Positions 37,801-47,066 of a DNA stretch of 64,000 nucleotides are shown in pieces. Both the position numbers and the translations under genes were made by a program. The stretch is from assembly GCA_007674295.1 (NCBI GenBank), contig CM017447.1, forward strand, positions 248,001 through 312,000, in the 5' to 3' direction. The stretch's first letter is position 1; the number at the start of each line of letters is the position of its first letter. A model generated the notes under the pieces. That model ran no database searches, was not told where the DNA came from, and saw only the letters and a list, made by a program, of their open reading frames with translations. This stretch comes from Antonospora locustae. Its lineage: Eukaryota > Microsporidia.

Positions 37801-38919
37801 ATGAGACTGCCACACAACATAAAGACAATAACAACACCTACTTTGAACCAAGTGACGATACCAAACAAGTACGTACAGAGCTACTTCTTGAAGACAGATG
37901 TCTCTTACTACACAAGAGACAGATACAAGTTCAAGAACTACTGCTATACAACAGACAAGATTGTGTTTTGCTGCATATCGCATGATAGAGCGCTCTTTGA
38001 CGACGGCAGAACGGCTCATCTAGACAGACTCTTTGAGAACATGTTTATTAACAAAGATAAGTTCGAAAATGCAGCAGCCGCAATGGACGTGTTGGGAGAT
38101 GTTCTTTCACCCATGCTCAACGCAAAAAAAGAGACATTCCTTGGCCTATCCTTTGTTGATTGGTTGAGCAGAACGGAGCTGATGAGTCTAATTCGTGTCT
38201 GTCTTGGCAGTTTGCAAATAAAAGGCCTTTTTCTCGTGCCCTACAGCCTGAGCATCGCTGCATCGAAAGGATGCAGCTCCGCAATCGTGGTGCATGTATA
38301 CGACATGTTTCAGTCTGCTGCCGTTATTGACGACGGCTGTTTAATAGAAAAACAACGGTTCTGTGTAGAGGGCTTTGACTTCAGAACAAATGACGAGGAA
38401 GATTTTGTTGAGGATCTCTCGAAGAAGCCGGGCGAACAGGACATGTTCTTTACGTGCAAAGTATGCAAGCTTGAAAACACTCGCGAGAACATACTTGCCC
38501 ACCTTAAAAACAATCACTTGTGCGAAAGCGAAGACCTGTTGGGCTCTGCAGAGATAAACGAGAACTTATGCGTGGCAAACAGTGCAAAAAGATGTCGGGA
38601 CAGTGTCTCTTCATATGTAAAGAGTCATGTCTGTGGTTTTAAATCCGATAAAAACAAAAAAAACTTTTCCATCATTCTGTGCAATCAAACAAAAAAGAAC
38701 ACTGATGCTTTTGAGTGCATAAGAAAAACAATAACAGACGGAGAAGCACTGGACGAGACATGTTGCATCCTGGAACTTGAGGATTGTGACAAAAAGGCGT
38801 TGGACGGAACTGCACTGTTGGGCACACTAGACATGTGCAAGGACCTATGGTTGTCTGATTGTGAATGGCAGGATTTTGGGCTTAGAATTTTGAAGGAGAA
38901 GGTACTATTTCACGTGTAA
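37801..38919 (+). CDS. ARP8: Actin-related protein, Arp8-like, with zinc-finger insertion
   Basis: 372 residues with an actin-fold skeleton. LRSPFT-type motifs are weak, but LIRVCLGSLQIKGLFLVPYSLSIAASKGCSSAIVVHV fits the hinge strand block of divergent Arps. The C-terminus DLWLSDCEWQDFGLRILKEKVLF resembles the ...W....EW..FGVRMLRER..F ending of Arp8, a subunit of the INO80 remodeller. Between lies FTCKVCKLENTRENILAHLKNNH (38449-38517), a C2H2-like finger not usual in Arps. Nucleotide-binding residues are poorly kept, as in Arp8. Divergent from the HECT gene with 95 nt between starts. Confidence 0.7.
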   Translation: MRLPHNIKTITTPTLNQVTIPNKYVQSYFLKTDVSYYTRDRYKFKNYCYTTDKIVFCCISHDRALFDDGRTAHLDRLFENMFINKDKFENAAAAMDVLGDVLSPMLNAKKETFLGLSFVDWLSRTELMSLIRVCLGSLQIKGLFLVPYSLSIAASKGCSSAIVVHVYDMFQSAAVIDDGCLIEKQRFCVEGFDFRTNDEEDFVEDLSKKPGEQDMFFTCKVCKLENTRENILAHLKNNHLCESEDLLGSAEINENLCVANSAKRCRDSVSSYVKSHVCGFKSDKNKKNFSIILCNQTKKNTDAFECIRKTITDGEALDETCCILELEDCDKKALDGTALLGTLDMCKDLWLSDCEWQDFGLRILKEKVLFHV

Positions 38920-39230
38920 TCAAGTGAGTCCGTTATCACTGCATATGTATTGCTACACATTGCTGATGCGTGAGTTGAGTTGCCGCATGACACGTCAATT
39001 CAGTGAAATATAGAGGACTAGATTGCTTCAGATACTATTTATGAATGAAAAACTATCGCTGCATCCCATCCATTGTACACATGGGACCAAATCATGTGAA
39101 AATAATTGACTGTTTATTGCATCCATGCTGTTCTTACATGCAGAAAATGCAGAGGCGCTCTGATTGCAGCCTAAGGAACTAAGGGCACGATTTCCAAAGA
39201 AAGCTGCTTTTTTAGTAAACAACTATACAG
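38920..39230. other. Intergenic stretch between convergent genes, empty
   Basis: About 310 nt between the 3' ends of the Arp8-like and Utp15 genes with no supported frame, tRNA or repeat. Confidence 0.5.
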
Positions 39231-40457
39231 TCACCTGTTGTAGAGCATCTCCTCTGCAAACGAAGCAACAATACAGCATTCCTGCTGAAATAGAAGCTCA
39301 TCTGCAACATTCTTTGCCAACTCATCAAGATGCGGCTTCAATTCTGTATAGAACTGCACGTAGTCGTTTAAAATTACTTGTGCTACTTCGACACATATTT
39401 TTGTGTGTCCCGTCAAGTGCCAGCTCCTGTTTACTATCGAAAGGATAGAAACTAAGGAGTCCAGAGTGTAGTTGCTTAGCGCCTGCCTTAGTCCTCCTGC
39501 GTTGAATAGATACTCCAAAACACAGCGTAGCATTTTTATATTGTTTTTTTCTAACGCAAATAGAAGAGATCCTTTGTACTCGTATCTATTCATCTTTCCA
39601 TCAAGCAGACGATAAGCTGCCTCCTCCTCATTACTTTCTGACTTTTTCACAACAACACAGACATCGATACTGTTTTTCAGCACGTATGTTCTGCCATCTT
39701 TTACGGTGAAGTACGAGACGTCGTGTGTTATGAAACAGTCTATAGTGCTCAAACACATATCGACTGTTTTTACGCGCCCATCCTTGCTTAGTGTGTATAT
39801 GACACCGTCTCTCACCATCATTCTGCATATCTTGCACCTGTGAACTCTCTTCGCGATGACATTGTTTGTTTCTGTGTCTATAACTTTGATTTGGTTGTGG
39901 CAGTAGACCACTATTTTCGTGCTGCTCATGAAAGATAACCCGTCTCCCGTTACATGAAAAACTTTGATCTCGCCAAGTTGTACTGCATCCAGTAGTACTA
40001 TTCTGTATTCTGTAAGCACAGCCAACATGTTCTGCATGTGTGCAACCCCGCATAGTCTCTCATCAAATTTCAGTGTAGCGATAGGACTCTCTTCCTGAAA
40101 TTCGTAGATTCGCAAAGAGCTATCCTCACATATCACTGCAACTTTTAGAGCCTCTGTAAACTCGATGTCAACTACAGCAGAGCATGTCTCGTATCGTCTC
40201 ATCACTACTTTCTTTATCACCTTGACTGAGCCTTTGTCGTCTCCAGCAACTATAACTCCGCCAAACTCTTTCAAGACTCTTATTTTTCCATCGAACTTCG
40301 CAATTTTTGATCCTCTAAGTGTAACTTTGTGTGGTGCTGCCATGTACACGCCATCATCAGTTATCTCAAATAGCTCCAGAGAGTCTTCTGCTTGTGATAT
40401 CGGCCTGTACTCGTGATTGGGAATCTTGCTAGTGTATATGATATTTTGCAAGCTCAT
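39231..40457 (-). CDS. UTP15: Utp15, WD-repeat subunit of the small-subunit processome
   Basis: 408 residues from the ATG at 40457 (MSLQNIIYTSKIPNHEYRP); codons further up lack an ATG. Residues 1-270 are degenerate WD blades (GGVIVAGDDKGSVKVIKK, GVIYTLSKDGRVKTVD). The C-terminal region (about 285-400), YEYKGSLLFALEKNNIKMLRCVLEYLFNAGGLRQALSNY, matches the Utp15 C-terminal domain (F.Y..ALD.AL......V...LEEL..R..L..AL.NR). Utp15 belongs to the t-Utp/UtpA group that binds pre-rRNA first. The same-strand Hpc2-like gene lies upstream. Confidence 0.78.
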   Translation of the reverse strand: MSLQNIIYTSKIPNHEYRPISQAEDSLELFEITDDGVYMAAPHKVTLRGSKIAKFDGKIRVLKEFGGVIVAGDDKGSVKVIKKVVMRRYETCSAVVDIEFTEALKVAVICEDSSLRIYEFQEESPIATLKFDERLCGVAHMQNMLAVLTEYRIVLLDAVQLGEIKVFHVTGDGLSFMSSTKIVVYCHNQIKVIDTETNNVIAKRVHRCKICRMMVRDGVIYTLSKDGRVKTVDMCLSTIDCFITHDVSYFTVKDGRTYVLKNSIDVCVVVKKSESNEEEAAYRLLDGKMNRYEYKGSLLFALEKNNIKMLRCVLEYLFNAGGLRQALSNYTLDSLVSILSIVNRSWHLTGHTKICVEVAQVILNDYVQFYTELKPHLDELAKNVADELLFQQECCIVASFAEEMLYNR

Positions 40458-40651
40458 ACTGTGGGCTCCTTGCAACTAAATTAAGAGAATGCAAATGTAG
40501 CAGCACAATAGCATATCACCAATGACAGTCTTGCATCCTGTGCAGAAGAGCCATCTCTGACCAACGACTATGTTCACAGCGATGGCCGCTGCCAGCTGAA
40601 TCTGAATGGAAACTAGGCCTTTCACTGGCCTTACGTGATGTGTACCGTTTC

Positions 40652-41800
40652 TTAGTTGTCATCTCTTGAATCAGAAATATCGCCTTTTGCATTATCCTGC
40701 ATAGTTTCAAGCCATTGAGACTCAACTTTCTGTATCGAACAAGAGTTGTTGCCACAAATGACATCTTCTTTTAGTGCACATGCGGTGTACACCTGCATTT
40801 CCCCTTTATGTAGCGTATTCGTTCCCCTTTCGTTGCTTTCCTCGCACCAGGCGCTGGGCCTAGTGTATGTGTCTTCTTCTTTGCAGTCCCTCGCATGGTT
40901 ATCCAGGAACTCCTGTGACTTTTTAAACTCCTCTGTACTGCTGAAAGTGCCAGAGATTCTCTCAAACTGGAGGTCTTTCTCTCTCTTGGTGGTCAGGTAC
41001 TCAGGCTTAAACCCATTGTATCTTCCGATTTTTTGTTTTCGAGTGTACTTGTATACGTGGTATCCCAGCTGTTTGTAATTCTTGGTTCCCTCTCTCAGAA
41101 GCGAATAAACCTGTGTATATGCATTTTTACGTACGCTATTGTAGTTTATTTTTTTATTGCTTTCCACTTCCATAACGTACGCCTCTGTCTTTACTTTTGC
41201 GTCTATATAATGAAAGACAGCATCGCAGAGCTTATCTATAAAAACAACGTTGCTACCGTCATAGGTATCGTCTTCACTGAGAATTGATGCTATATTTTCA
41301 TGCAAAGAGACAAGAGATGACAGCAACTTGTCTATCTCTGACCTTATCAAATCTGTGCTGAGCAAAATCGTGGTGCCAAGAGACGCGGTCCTCTCCTTGG
41401 CCCTTTCAAAATTAAAGTCGTGATTGATTATAAGATCGTAGAGAAGAAAGTCAGCTACATCAGACTCAGAACATGCATTTTCTAGCATTTTTGAGTATAT
41501 AAGGTTTTGCATACAATATATGACGTCAAGAGGCCTTGCTGGTGCTTCCTTTTTGTTGCTTGTCTTTTTGCTGGCACGTGCATGTGTAGAAAGCACTTTC
41601 GAGGCTCTTTCTGGCAAGGAACCCTCGTACATGAAGAAATTCTCTATATGAGGCTCTAGCTCCACTGCATCGTCCTCACCCTCAAACTGTTCAATGAATG
41701 GGTCTGTGTAGTCGTAGTCATCAATCCGTTTTTTTCTTTTCCTCTCTTGTGGATTTATGTTGACCTCCCTTGAACCAAATACATCTATGTCAATATCCAT
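40652..41800 (-). CDS. HPC2: Hpc2/ubinuclein-type subunit of the HIR histone chaperone complex
   Basis: 382 residues from the ATG at 41800 (MDIDIDVFGSREVN). The Hpc2-related domain is at about residues 29-64: YDYTDPFIEQFEGED...ENFFMYEGSLPE, which corresponds to YD.DDPFIDDSEL......GFFV..G.L. It binds histone H3 in HIRA/HIR complexes. The rest is helical and charged with an NLS-like KRKKR before the domain. A ubinuclein middle-domain-like helical region follows, about 100-250, ending in an acidic/serine tail. Upstream codons to 41893 are not conserved and would overlap nothing. Confidence 0.78.
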   Translation of the reverse strand: MDIDIDVFGSREVNINPQERKRKKRIDDYDYTDPFIEQFEGEDDAVELEPHIENFFMYEGSLPERASKVLSTHARASKKTSNKKEAPARPLDVIYCMQNLIYSKMLENACSESDVADFLLYDLIINHDFNFERAKERTASLGTTILLSTDLIRSEIDKLLSSLVSLHENIASILSEDDTYDGSNVVFIDKLCDAVFHYIDAKVKTEAYVMEVESNKKINYNSVRKNAYTQVYSLLREGTKNYKQLGYHVYKYTRKQKIGRYNGFKPEYLTTKREKDLQFERISGTFSSTEEFKKSQEFLDNHARDCKEEDTYTRPSAWCEESNERGTNTLHKGEMQVYTACALKEDVICGNNSCSIQKVESQWLETMQDNAKGDISDSRDDN

Positions 41801-42396
41801 CAGCACTCGGGGCCTATTTTGCTCTCCTAAAGTGCCGCAAATGGAGAATATGCGCTTGCATACGTGTCTTCTGTTTTGTCTCTTTCTATACAAAGCGAGA
41901 TGCAGGGTTGTGAAATATAACGGATAGCTCTTTCTTCTCTCACATTGTCTCTCCTCTACATGCCGAGCTCAAAAAGCTAGCATATGTTCGTGTTTCTTAT
42001 CTTCAGCTCTTTTCTGCTTAATGCACTACCCGCCATTTTGTGAAAAAATACATTTTCAAGCTTCTTTTTTGTGTACAGCGCATCTTTCTCTTTAGTTTCT
42101 ATAACAAGCTCTTAGGCTCAGCAAACTGCACAGAACCACACGTCGCTGTATTTTCACGTGTATATATAAAATTGTGGCGCAGGTACAAGAGTCCTGAATC
42201 CATCTTTACCATCTGGAGCACCACCGCTGGCTTTACACGTGCACGTAGCAGCAAAGTTTATTCCTGCATCAGCATATGTGTGCTTTTTGTACTATAAACA
42301 CTAACTTGTGTATGCAGCAGCGCAAAAAGTGTAATATCGCAAAACACAGCGTCAGACATTATTTACATGAAAGTGCCCCAACTATTTTGATTAGGT
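41801..42396. other. Longest intergenic stretch in the window, no supported gene
   Basis: 596 nt between the divergent Hpc2-like and DHHC genes. An 85-codon frame at 42040-42297 lacks any ATG and has no family features. Nothing else was recognised on either strand. Confidence 0.45.
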
Positions 42397-43227
42397 ATGG
42401 CAATTATAGAAGATGAGCAAATCAAGTTCATGACGACACTTTCAATTTGTACAATGCACCCGATTTTGTCATGCATATTTATATTCTGCTTTTCTCATGC
42501 AATGTTTTACCGAAAAGAGTTTTTCATTGTTTTTGCTATACTTCTGTTTCTCACGCTTTTTTTTCTGGTAGTGTCCCACATAAAAAAAGGATTTGTTCGC
42601 GTGCACGCCGAAGAGCTGCCTCTAATTCGAGAACGTGCTAGAAGATACTGCAGAAAATGCCAAAACATAAAGCCAGAAAGAGCCCATCACTGCCGTAGGT
42701 GCCAAAGATGCATAAAAAAGATGGACCATCATTGTCCATGGATAGGTGCTTGTGTAAACAACGACAACTTGGCGCATTTCATACGCTTCACAACACTTGG
42801 TGCAGCTGCGGGAATTATACAAGGACTCTATCTCTCGTACGCTGTCATGGTGTTTTTGCAGGAAAGCAGCCATGCAACAAACAAGGTAGGCACGGTTGTG
42901 GGTATTGTTCTGGCATTTTCTTCCTTCTTTCTCGCCTTTGTCGGCATTTCCTTTTCATATCTTAACGTGAAAAACACGCTAAAAAACATAACGTTTATAG
43001 AGAGCTCGATGCTTGAAGACCTCCGTCTCTATGGAATGGAATGTCCAAAATCGCCGTATGACTTAGGGTGGTACGAAAACCTTACAAGCATTTTAGGAAA
43101 GCCATACTATCTGTTTCTCTTTGGTGAGAGCAACGGCGACGGTATGTCATTTAGAAAGACATACGACATAGAGAAGTGGCCGCCGTTGAGAATTCCAAAA
43201 TGGGGCAGTTTTGAGACAGATGTATGA
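42397..43227 (+). CDS. DHHC palmitoyltransferase (four-helix membrane protein)
   Basis: 276 residues. The order is two membrane helices (about 18-35 and 43-60), the cysteine-rich DHHC domain ([20 protein letters not shown], then [18 protein letters not shown], about 83-130), and two further helices. The DHHC cysteine forms the acyl-enzyme that passes palmitate to protein cysteines, on the Golgi or plasma membrane. CPWIGACVN fits the family closely. The tail ends near [16 protein letters not shown] second, more divergent DHHC gene is at 59664-60584. Confidence 0.96.
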   Translation: MAIIEDEQIKFMTTLSICTMHPILSCIFIFCFSHAMFYRKEFFIVFAILLFLTLFFLVVSHIKKGFVRVHAEELPLIRERARRYCRKCQNIKPERAHHCRRCQRCIKKMDHHCPWIGACVNNDNLAHFIRFTTLGAAAGIIQGLYLSYAVMVFLQESSHATNKVGTVVGIVLAFSSFFLAFVGISFSYLNVKNTLKNITFIESSMLEDLRLYGMECPKSPYDLGWYENLTSILGKPYYLFLFGESNGDGMSFRKTYDIEKWPPLRIPKWGSFETDV

Positions 43228-43285
43228 TGTTATGTACACTCTGCAGACGTGTTGTCAAGCAGTAAATTACTGTAACTTTGTGTAT

Positions 43286-44209
43286 TTATATTTTCAAGTC
43301 AAGCTGCTTGAACTCCATGTACAACGATGCCGGTAAGGTGTCGTAGTTAAGCACTATAAGCTCGCTCAATATTTCGGACATAACAATAGCAGTCTTGTAG
43401 TCCAGGCAGAATCTTTTTGGAAAAAACGTGCATGGCATAACACATACCAGGTTTGAAATCGGCATTAGATTCACTGCCGACTTCTCGTCCAGGCCTCGAA
43501 ACAGCCTAACAAACCTCTGGAGCAGTACTCTTCTTTCTCCACAGAAAACAAACGGAAGATACATTTTTGCTCTTTTGGTCTGTTCGTAGCTTCTGCTTTT
43601 GTAAATCTTTATTAGGCATTCGCATATGGATTCTGGGATTATTCCACCCACTTCTTCTCTTATGTATGCCTTCAACGCAGACGCAAGGTCATCAATTGCG
43701 TATCTGCTGCATTCTACAATTCTATTTTCTGCAACTATACTCATTATCTCTCTATATACAGAAGAGTTTCCTGTAATGCGGAATATTCCCATATGCTCTA
43801 GGCCATTTTCCTGAATGTAGTCTATAACCTTGTATATCTGCGGGCTCACCGCAAAGTCCTGGTTTGTTGGCTGGCTTTTACCAATCAATCCACCTAGCTT
43901 TCTGAATAACAACTTGAAGCCTGGTTCCTGACAAAGCGAGTTGATCTTCTTTATACTGTACAAGCTAAGCCGCTCCTGATCTATGGCAGTCAGATGCTCA
44001 TACTTTATTCTTTTTTCGCGAATTTCCTCCGCCAGCTCCTTTCTTTTCTCTTCCTTTATCTGCAAAATACCGTCCGACAAAAGCCCACGCCCAGAACCAC
44101 CTACTATGCCACCTTTTGTGTAAACCCTGGATGCTTTCAGAAACCTGCTGTGTGCAAGGAGCATACGGTTTTCATCGGTAATCTCAATTATTTTTCTGTC
44201 GTCAAACAT
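43286..44209 (-). CDS. RhoGAP-domain protein
   Basis: 307 residues from ATG 44209 (MFDDRKIIEITDENR); ATG 44254 would add 15 residues and cannot be excluded. The RhoGAP fold lies at about 125-290. IYKVIDYIQENGLEHMGIFRITGNSSVYREI carries the arginine finger in GIFRITG. DDLASALKAYIREEVGGIIPES matches H..AS.LK.YLRELP.PL, and AVNLMPISNLVCVMPCTFF matches NKM...NLA.VF.P. It would switch off a Rho/Cdc42-type GTPase. The N-terminal part is charged and unassigned. Confidence 0.9.
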   Translation of the reverse strand: MFDDRKIIEITDENRMLLAHSRFLKASRVYTKGGIVGGSGRGLLSDGILQIKEEKRKELAEEIREKRIKYEHLTAIDQERLSLYSIKKINSLCQEPGFKLLFRKLGGLIGKSQPTNQDFAVSPQIYKVIDYIQENGLEHMGIFRITGNSSVYREIMSIVAENRIVECSRYAIDDLASALKAYIREEVGGIIPESICECLIKIYKSRSYEQTKRAKMYLPFVFCGERRVLLQRFVRLFRGLDEKSAVNLMPISNLVCVMPCTFFPKRFCLDYKTAIVMSEILSELIVLNYDTLPASLYMEFKQLDLKI

Positions 44210-44518
44210 GGGCCATTGTACAATTGTTTGTTTATTGGCAGGTGAGAGATGCATGGCTCTCTAGCTACTGCACCTTGTGCAGGAAAGCTTGCATATTTGG
44301 TGCTGATTCACTGATCTCTAGACCTAGTGCCAGCTTACACAGACAAGTAGTTATCAAAACGTTGCGCTATTTCTGTTCTTTTTACCCAAGCATGCACCTT
44401 TCAATGAACATCTAGCTGATAATACGCATATATTTGTATTAGCAAGCTCGACGCAGATGTCTATGCACCGCTGTTCCTACAGGATGAAAATTAATTTACA
44501 AAAAATTTTGGTCCTTAA
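44210..44518. other. Intergenic divergent upstream region
   Basis: 309 nt between the RhoGAP and CCT1 starts. An A/T-rich AAAAATTTT box lies about 10-20 nt before the CCT1 ATG, like start-proximal elements of other compact genomes. Otherwise nothing is recognised. Confidence 0.4.
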
Positions 44519-46117
44519 ATGAAGCAGATCAACATGAGCTCTGTGTTCGTTGGTGGAGAAAGCATACATGGGCAGATCGTTAGAGATAAGCATGAGCAGG
44601 CAGTCTGTGCAGTTGCATCGTGTGTAAACACATCCTTTGGGCCGCTGGGCCTCGACAAGATGTGTGTTGACAATGTGGGGGAAGTAACAATCACAAATGA
44701 CGGTGCAACGATACTGAAGAGCATTGATATTGACGATCCCGCCTCGAGAATGATGGTTGATCTTGCCAAGGAGCAAGATAGAGAAGTTGGTGACGGAACA
44801 ACTTCTGTGGTACTGCTAGCTGCTGGCCTTGTGGAAAAGGGCAACCATGTGATAAGAAAAGGCGTGCATCCGTCGATCCTTATTTCTGGATACAAGATGG
44901 CTTTCAAGGAATCTGTAAACTTTATAAGGGGACACCTGCAGGTAGAGACAAGCAAACTCAGCAAGCAGACGTTGAAGGGCATAGTGGAGACATCTATATC
45001 ATCTAAGATCATAAAAAGTGAAGCCGAGCACTTCTCTAAAATTACTATAGATGCGCTGAAGGCCATTGAGAACGACAAGACCTTGTACGACATCAGAACC
45101 ATTAACATTCTGAAGAAGCAGGGCGGGTCTATGAGAGACTCGTTCTTAGTCAATGGAATTGCACTCAACTGCATGCCTGCAAGTGTGCAAATGCCAAGAA
45201 AAATCAAAAGCCCTAAGATTGTGTGTCTGGGGTTTTCTCTGCAGAAGACCAAGATGCATCTGGGTGTGAGCGTTGTTGTTGACAATCCAGATGCCCTAGA
45301 AGAAATCAGACAAAAAGAAATCAGCATAACAAGGGAAAAAGTGAACAAAATACTGCAAACGGGTGCAAACCTAATTTTGACAAGTGGAGGAATCGACGAA
45401 GCATGCATAAAGCAGTTTTTGAACGCTGGAGCTATTGCTGTAAAAAGAGTTAAGGACGAAGAGCTGAAGGTTATTGCTAGCTCTGTTGGTACAACTGTGC
45501 TGGACTCTCTGAGCAATCTGGAGGGTAAAGACCACGTTGGGAACATTGGACATGCAGACTTCATTAGTATAGAGCAGGTTGGAGACAGTGATATAATCAT
45601 AATTGGCGGAACTAGAAAAAAAATCGCATCGATTGTCCTGCGAGGAGCCAACGAGCAACTTCTTGACGAGATGGAGAGATCTGTCCACGATGCACTCTGC
45701 GCGCTTAAGAGAACGATGGAGTCCAAGACGATAGTTTCTGGCGGTGGATCCGTTGAGACAGCGCTATCCCTCCATCTGGATCATTTTGCAAACACAATAT
45801 GCTCAAAGGACCAGATTGGAATTCTGAAGTTTTCGGAAGCTCTTTTGGCAATACCGAAGGCACTGGCTGTAAACGCAGGGCTGGATTCTAATGAAATAGT
45901 TGCAAAGCTGCTCTCGTTCATGAACAGAAACAAAGACATTCACGGCTACAAGCTTGGCATGGACGTTGCAAAAGGCACCATACAGGATAACATCAAGCTT
46001 GGAATCATCGAGCCTGCCATCTCCAAGTTGAAGGCGCTTAGGTCTGCAACAGAGGCTGCAATAGCAATTCTCAGAATTGACGAGGCCATAAAGCTTCCAC
46101 CTGAGACAAAAAGTTGA
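44519..46117 (+). CDS. CCT1: Chaperonin CCT1 (TCP-1 alpha)
   Basis: A 532-residue subunit of the cytosolic TRiC/CCT chaperonin that folds actin and tubulin. ATP-binding motifs VNTSFGPLGLDKM, VTITNDGATILK and REVGDGTTSVVLLAAGL are intact, and VSGGGSVETALS is the C-terminal nucleotide motif. GESIHGQIVRDKHEQAV (family G.R..G...R.QN...A) and TSISSKIIKSEAEHFSK favour the alpha subunit. Length is near normal (yeast Cct1 559). An internal ATG six codons in is an alternative start. Convergent with RPS0. Confidence 0.92.
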   Translation: MKQINMSSVFVGGESIHGQIVRDKHEQAVCAVASCVNTSFGPLGLDKMCVDNVGEVTITNDGATILKSIDIDDPASRMMVDLAKEQDREVGDGTTSVVLLAAGLVEKGNHVIRKGVHPSILISGYKMAFKESVNFIRGHLQVETSKLSKQTLKGIVETSISSKIIKSEAEHFSKITIDALKAIENDKTLYDIRTINILKKQGGSMRDSFLVNGIALNCMPASVQMPRKIKSPKIVCLGFSLQKTKMHLGVSVVVDNPDALEEIRQKEISITREKVNKILQTGANLILTSGGIDEACIKQFLNAGAIAVKRVKDEELKVIASSVGTTVLDSLSNLEGKDHVGNIGHADFISIEQVGDSDIIIIGGTRKKIASIVLRGANEQLLDEMERSVHDALCALKRTMESKTIVSGGGSVETALSLHLDHFANTICSKDQIGILKFSEALLAIPKALAVNAGLDSNEIVAKLLSFMNRNKDIHGYKLGMDVAKGTIQDNIKLGIIEPAISKLKALRSATEAAIAILRIDEAIKLPPETKS

Positions 46118-46264
46118 AATACATCATCCGATATCAAAGCGGTGTCCTCCTAGTTTCCACAACTCGACATACGAATGAGTGAAAGTGCAGAAGAAGATGT
46201 TTTAGCATGTCCATGAGACAAGCTCGCATGTCAAGTTTTGTTTAATAAAACTAGATTTACTTCC

Positions 46265-46999
46265 TCAAGCGTCTGCCCATTGTTCTGCTTCTGCAGGTAC
46301 CTCAGGAGCCGCATCCTTAACCTGGAAACTGGTTTCATTCTTCTCCTTCTGCTCCTGTATAATCATGTCAAGCTCAACCGGGTCTCTGTAGAAGTAGAGC
46401 TCTATCTCACTCCGCACATCCACATCAAAGCTCTCCTCACCTTTTATGTACTTGATAACCTTGGCAAAAAGATAAAAGCCACATCCTATGGACAGCGGAG
46501 ACCTGTTGTTCATGGGAATGACAACATCTACTCTGCTAAGGCTGTTGTCTGAGTTGCAGAATGCTATACATGGAGTGTTTACATAAGAAGCTTCCATAAC
46601 GGTCTGCTTGTCTGCATATGTATCAGAAACAACAACAAGACGAGACTCTTTCACGTCATTTATCACCTGGTTAGTAAACCCACCTGGAATAAAGCGTCCA
46701 ATAAGTGGTGTGGCTCCTGTCTCGCTGCAAAACCTCAGAACAGCTCTTTTTCCGAACTTCTTGTTGGATGCAACAATGATGCTACTTGGATCCTCAATGC
46801 TCACAAATAGCCGTGCAGCAATAATCAACTTCTTCCACATCTCGTTGATGTCAATTACGTGAATCAGGTCGTTTTTTCTGCGCCCATATATGTACTGCTT
46901 GAAGTTGGTTGTTGCAGTCGTGCTTCCAAGATGTGCGTTGGACAGGATAATCGCTTTGACAAAGTCTTCTGGAATCTCGATCTCCTTCTGCATTACCAT
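46265..46999 (-). CDS. RPS0: 40S ribosomal protein S0/SA (uS2)
   Basis: 244 residues. Conserved strings include SNAHLGSTTATTNFKQYIYGRRKND (AHLG..N.......Y...R...G), IVASNKKFGKRAVLRFC, GATPLIGRFIPGGFTNQ and VNTPCIAFCNSDNSLSRVDVVIPMNN. The C-terminus is slightly acidic (EVPAEAEQWADA), as in fungal Rps0. No intron is needed at the 5' end, where some microsporidian ribosomal genes have them. The start may also be the second ATG two codons on. Confidence 0.97.
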   Translation of the reverse strand: MVMQKEIEIPEDFVKAIILSNAHLGSTTATTNFKQYIYGRRKNDLIHVIDINEMWKKLIIAARLFVSIEDPSSIIVASNKKFGKRAVLRFCSETGATPLIGRFIPGGFTNQVINDVKESRLVVVSDTYADKQTVMEASYVNTPCIAFCNSDNSLSRVDVVIPMNNRSPLSIGCGFYLFAKVIKYIKGEESFDVDVRSEIELYFYRDPVELDMIIQEQKEKNETSFQVKDAAPEVPAEAEQWADA

Positions 47000-47066
47000 T
47001 AGGGCTCAAAAATTTTCACTAAGGCCTTTCGCTGCCGAGAGACTTCTCTTTTTATTGCAGGCATTG

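Noticed and set aside
42040..42297. 85-codon plus-strand frame in the longest gap
   Set aside because: It lacks any ATG and shows no protein-like motifs.
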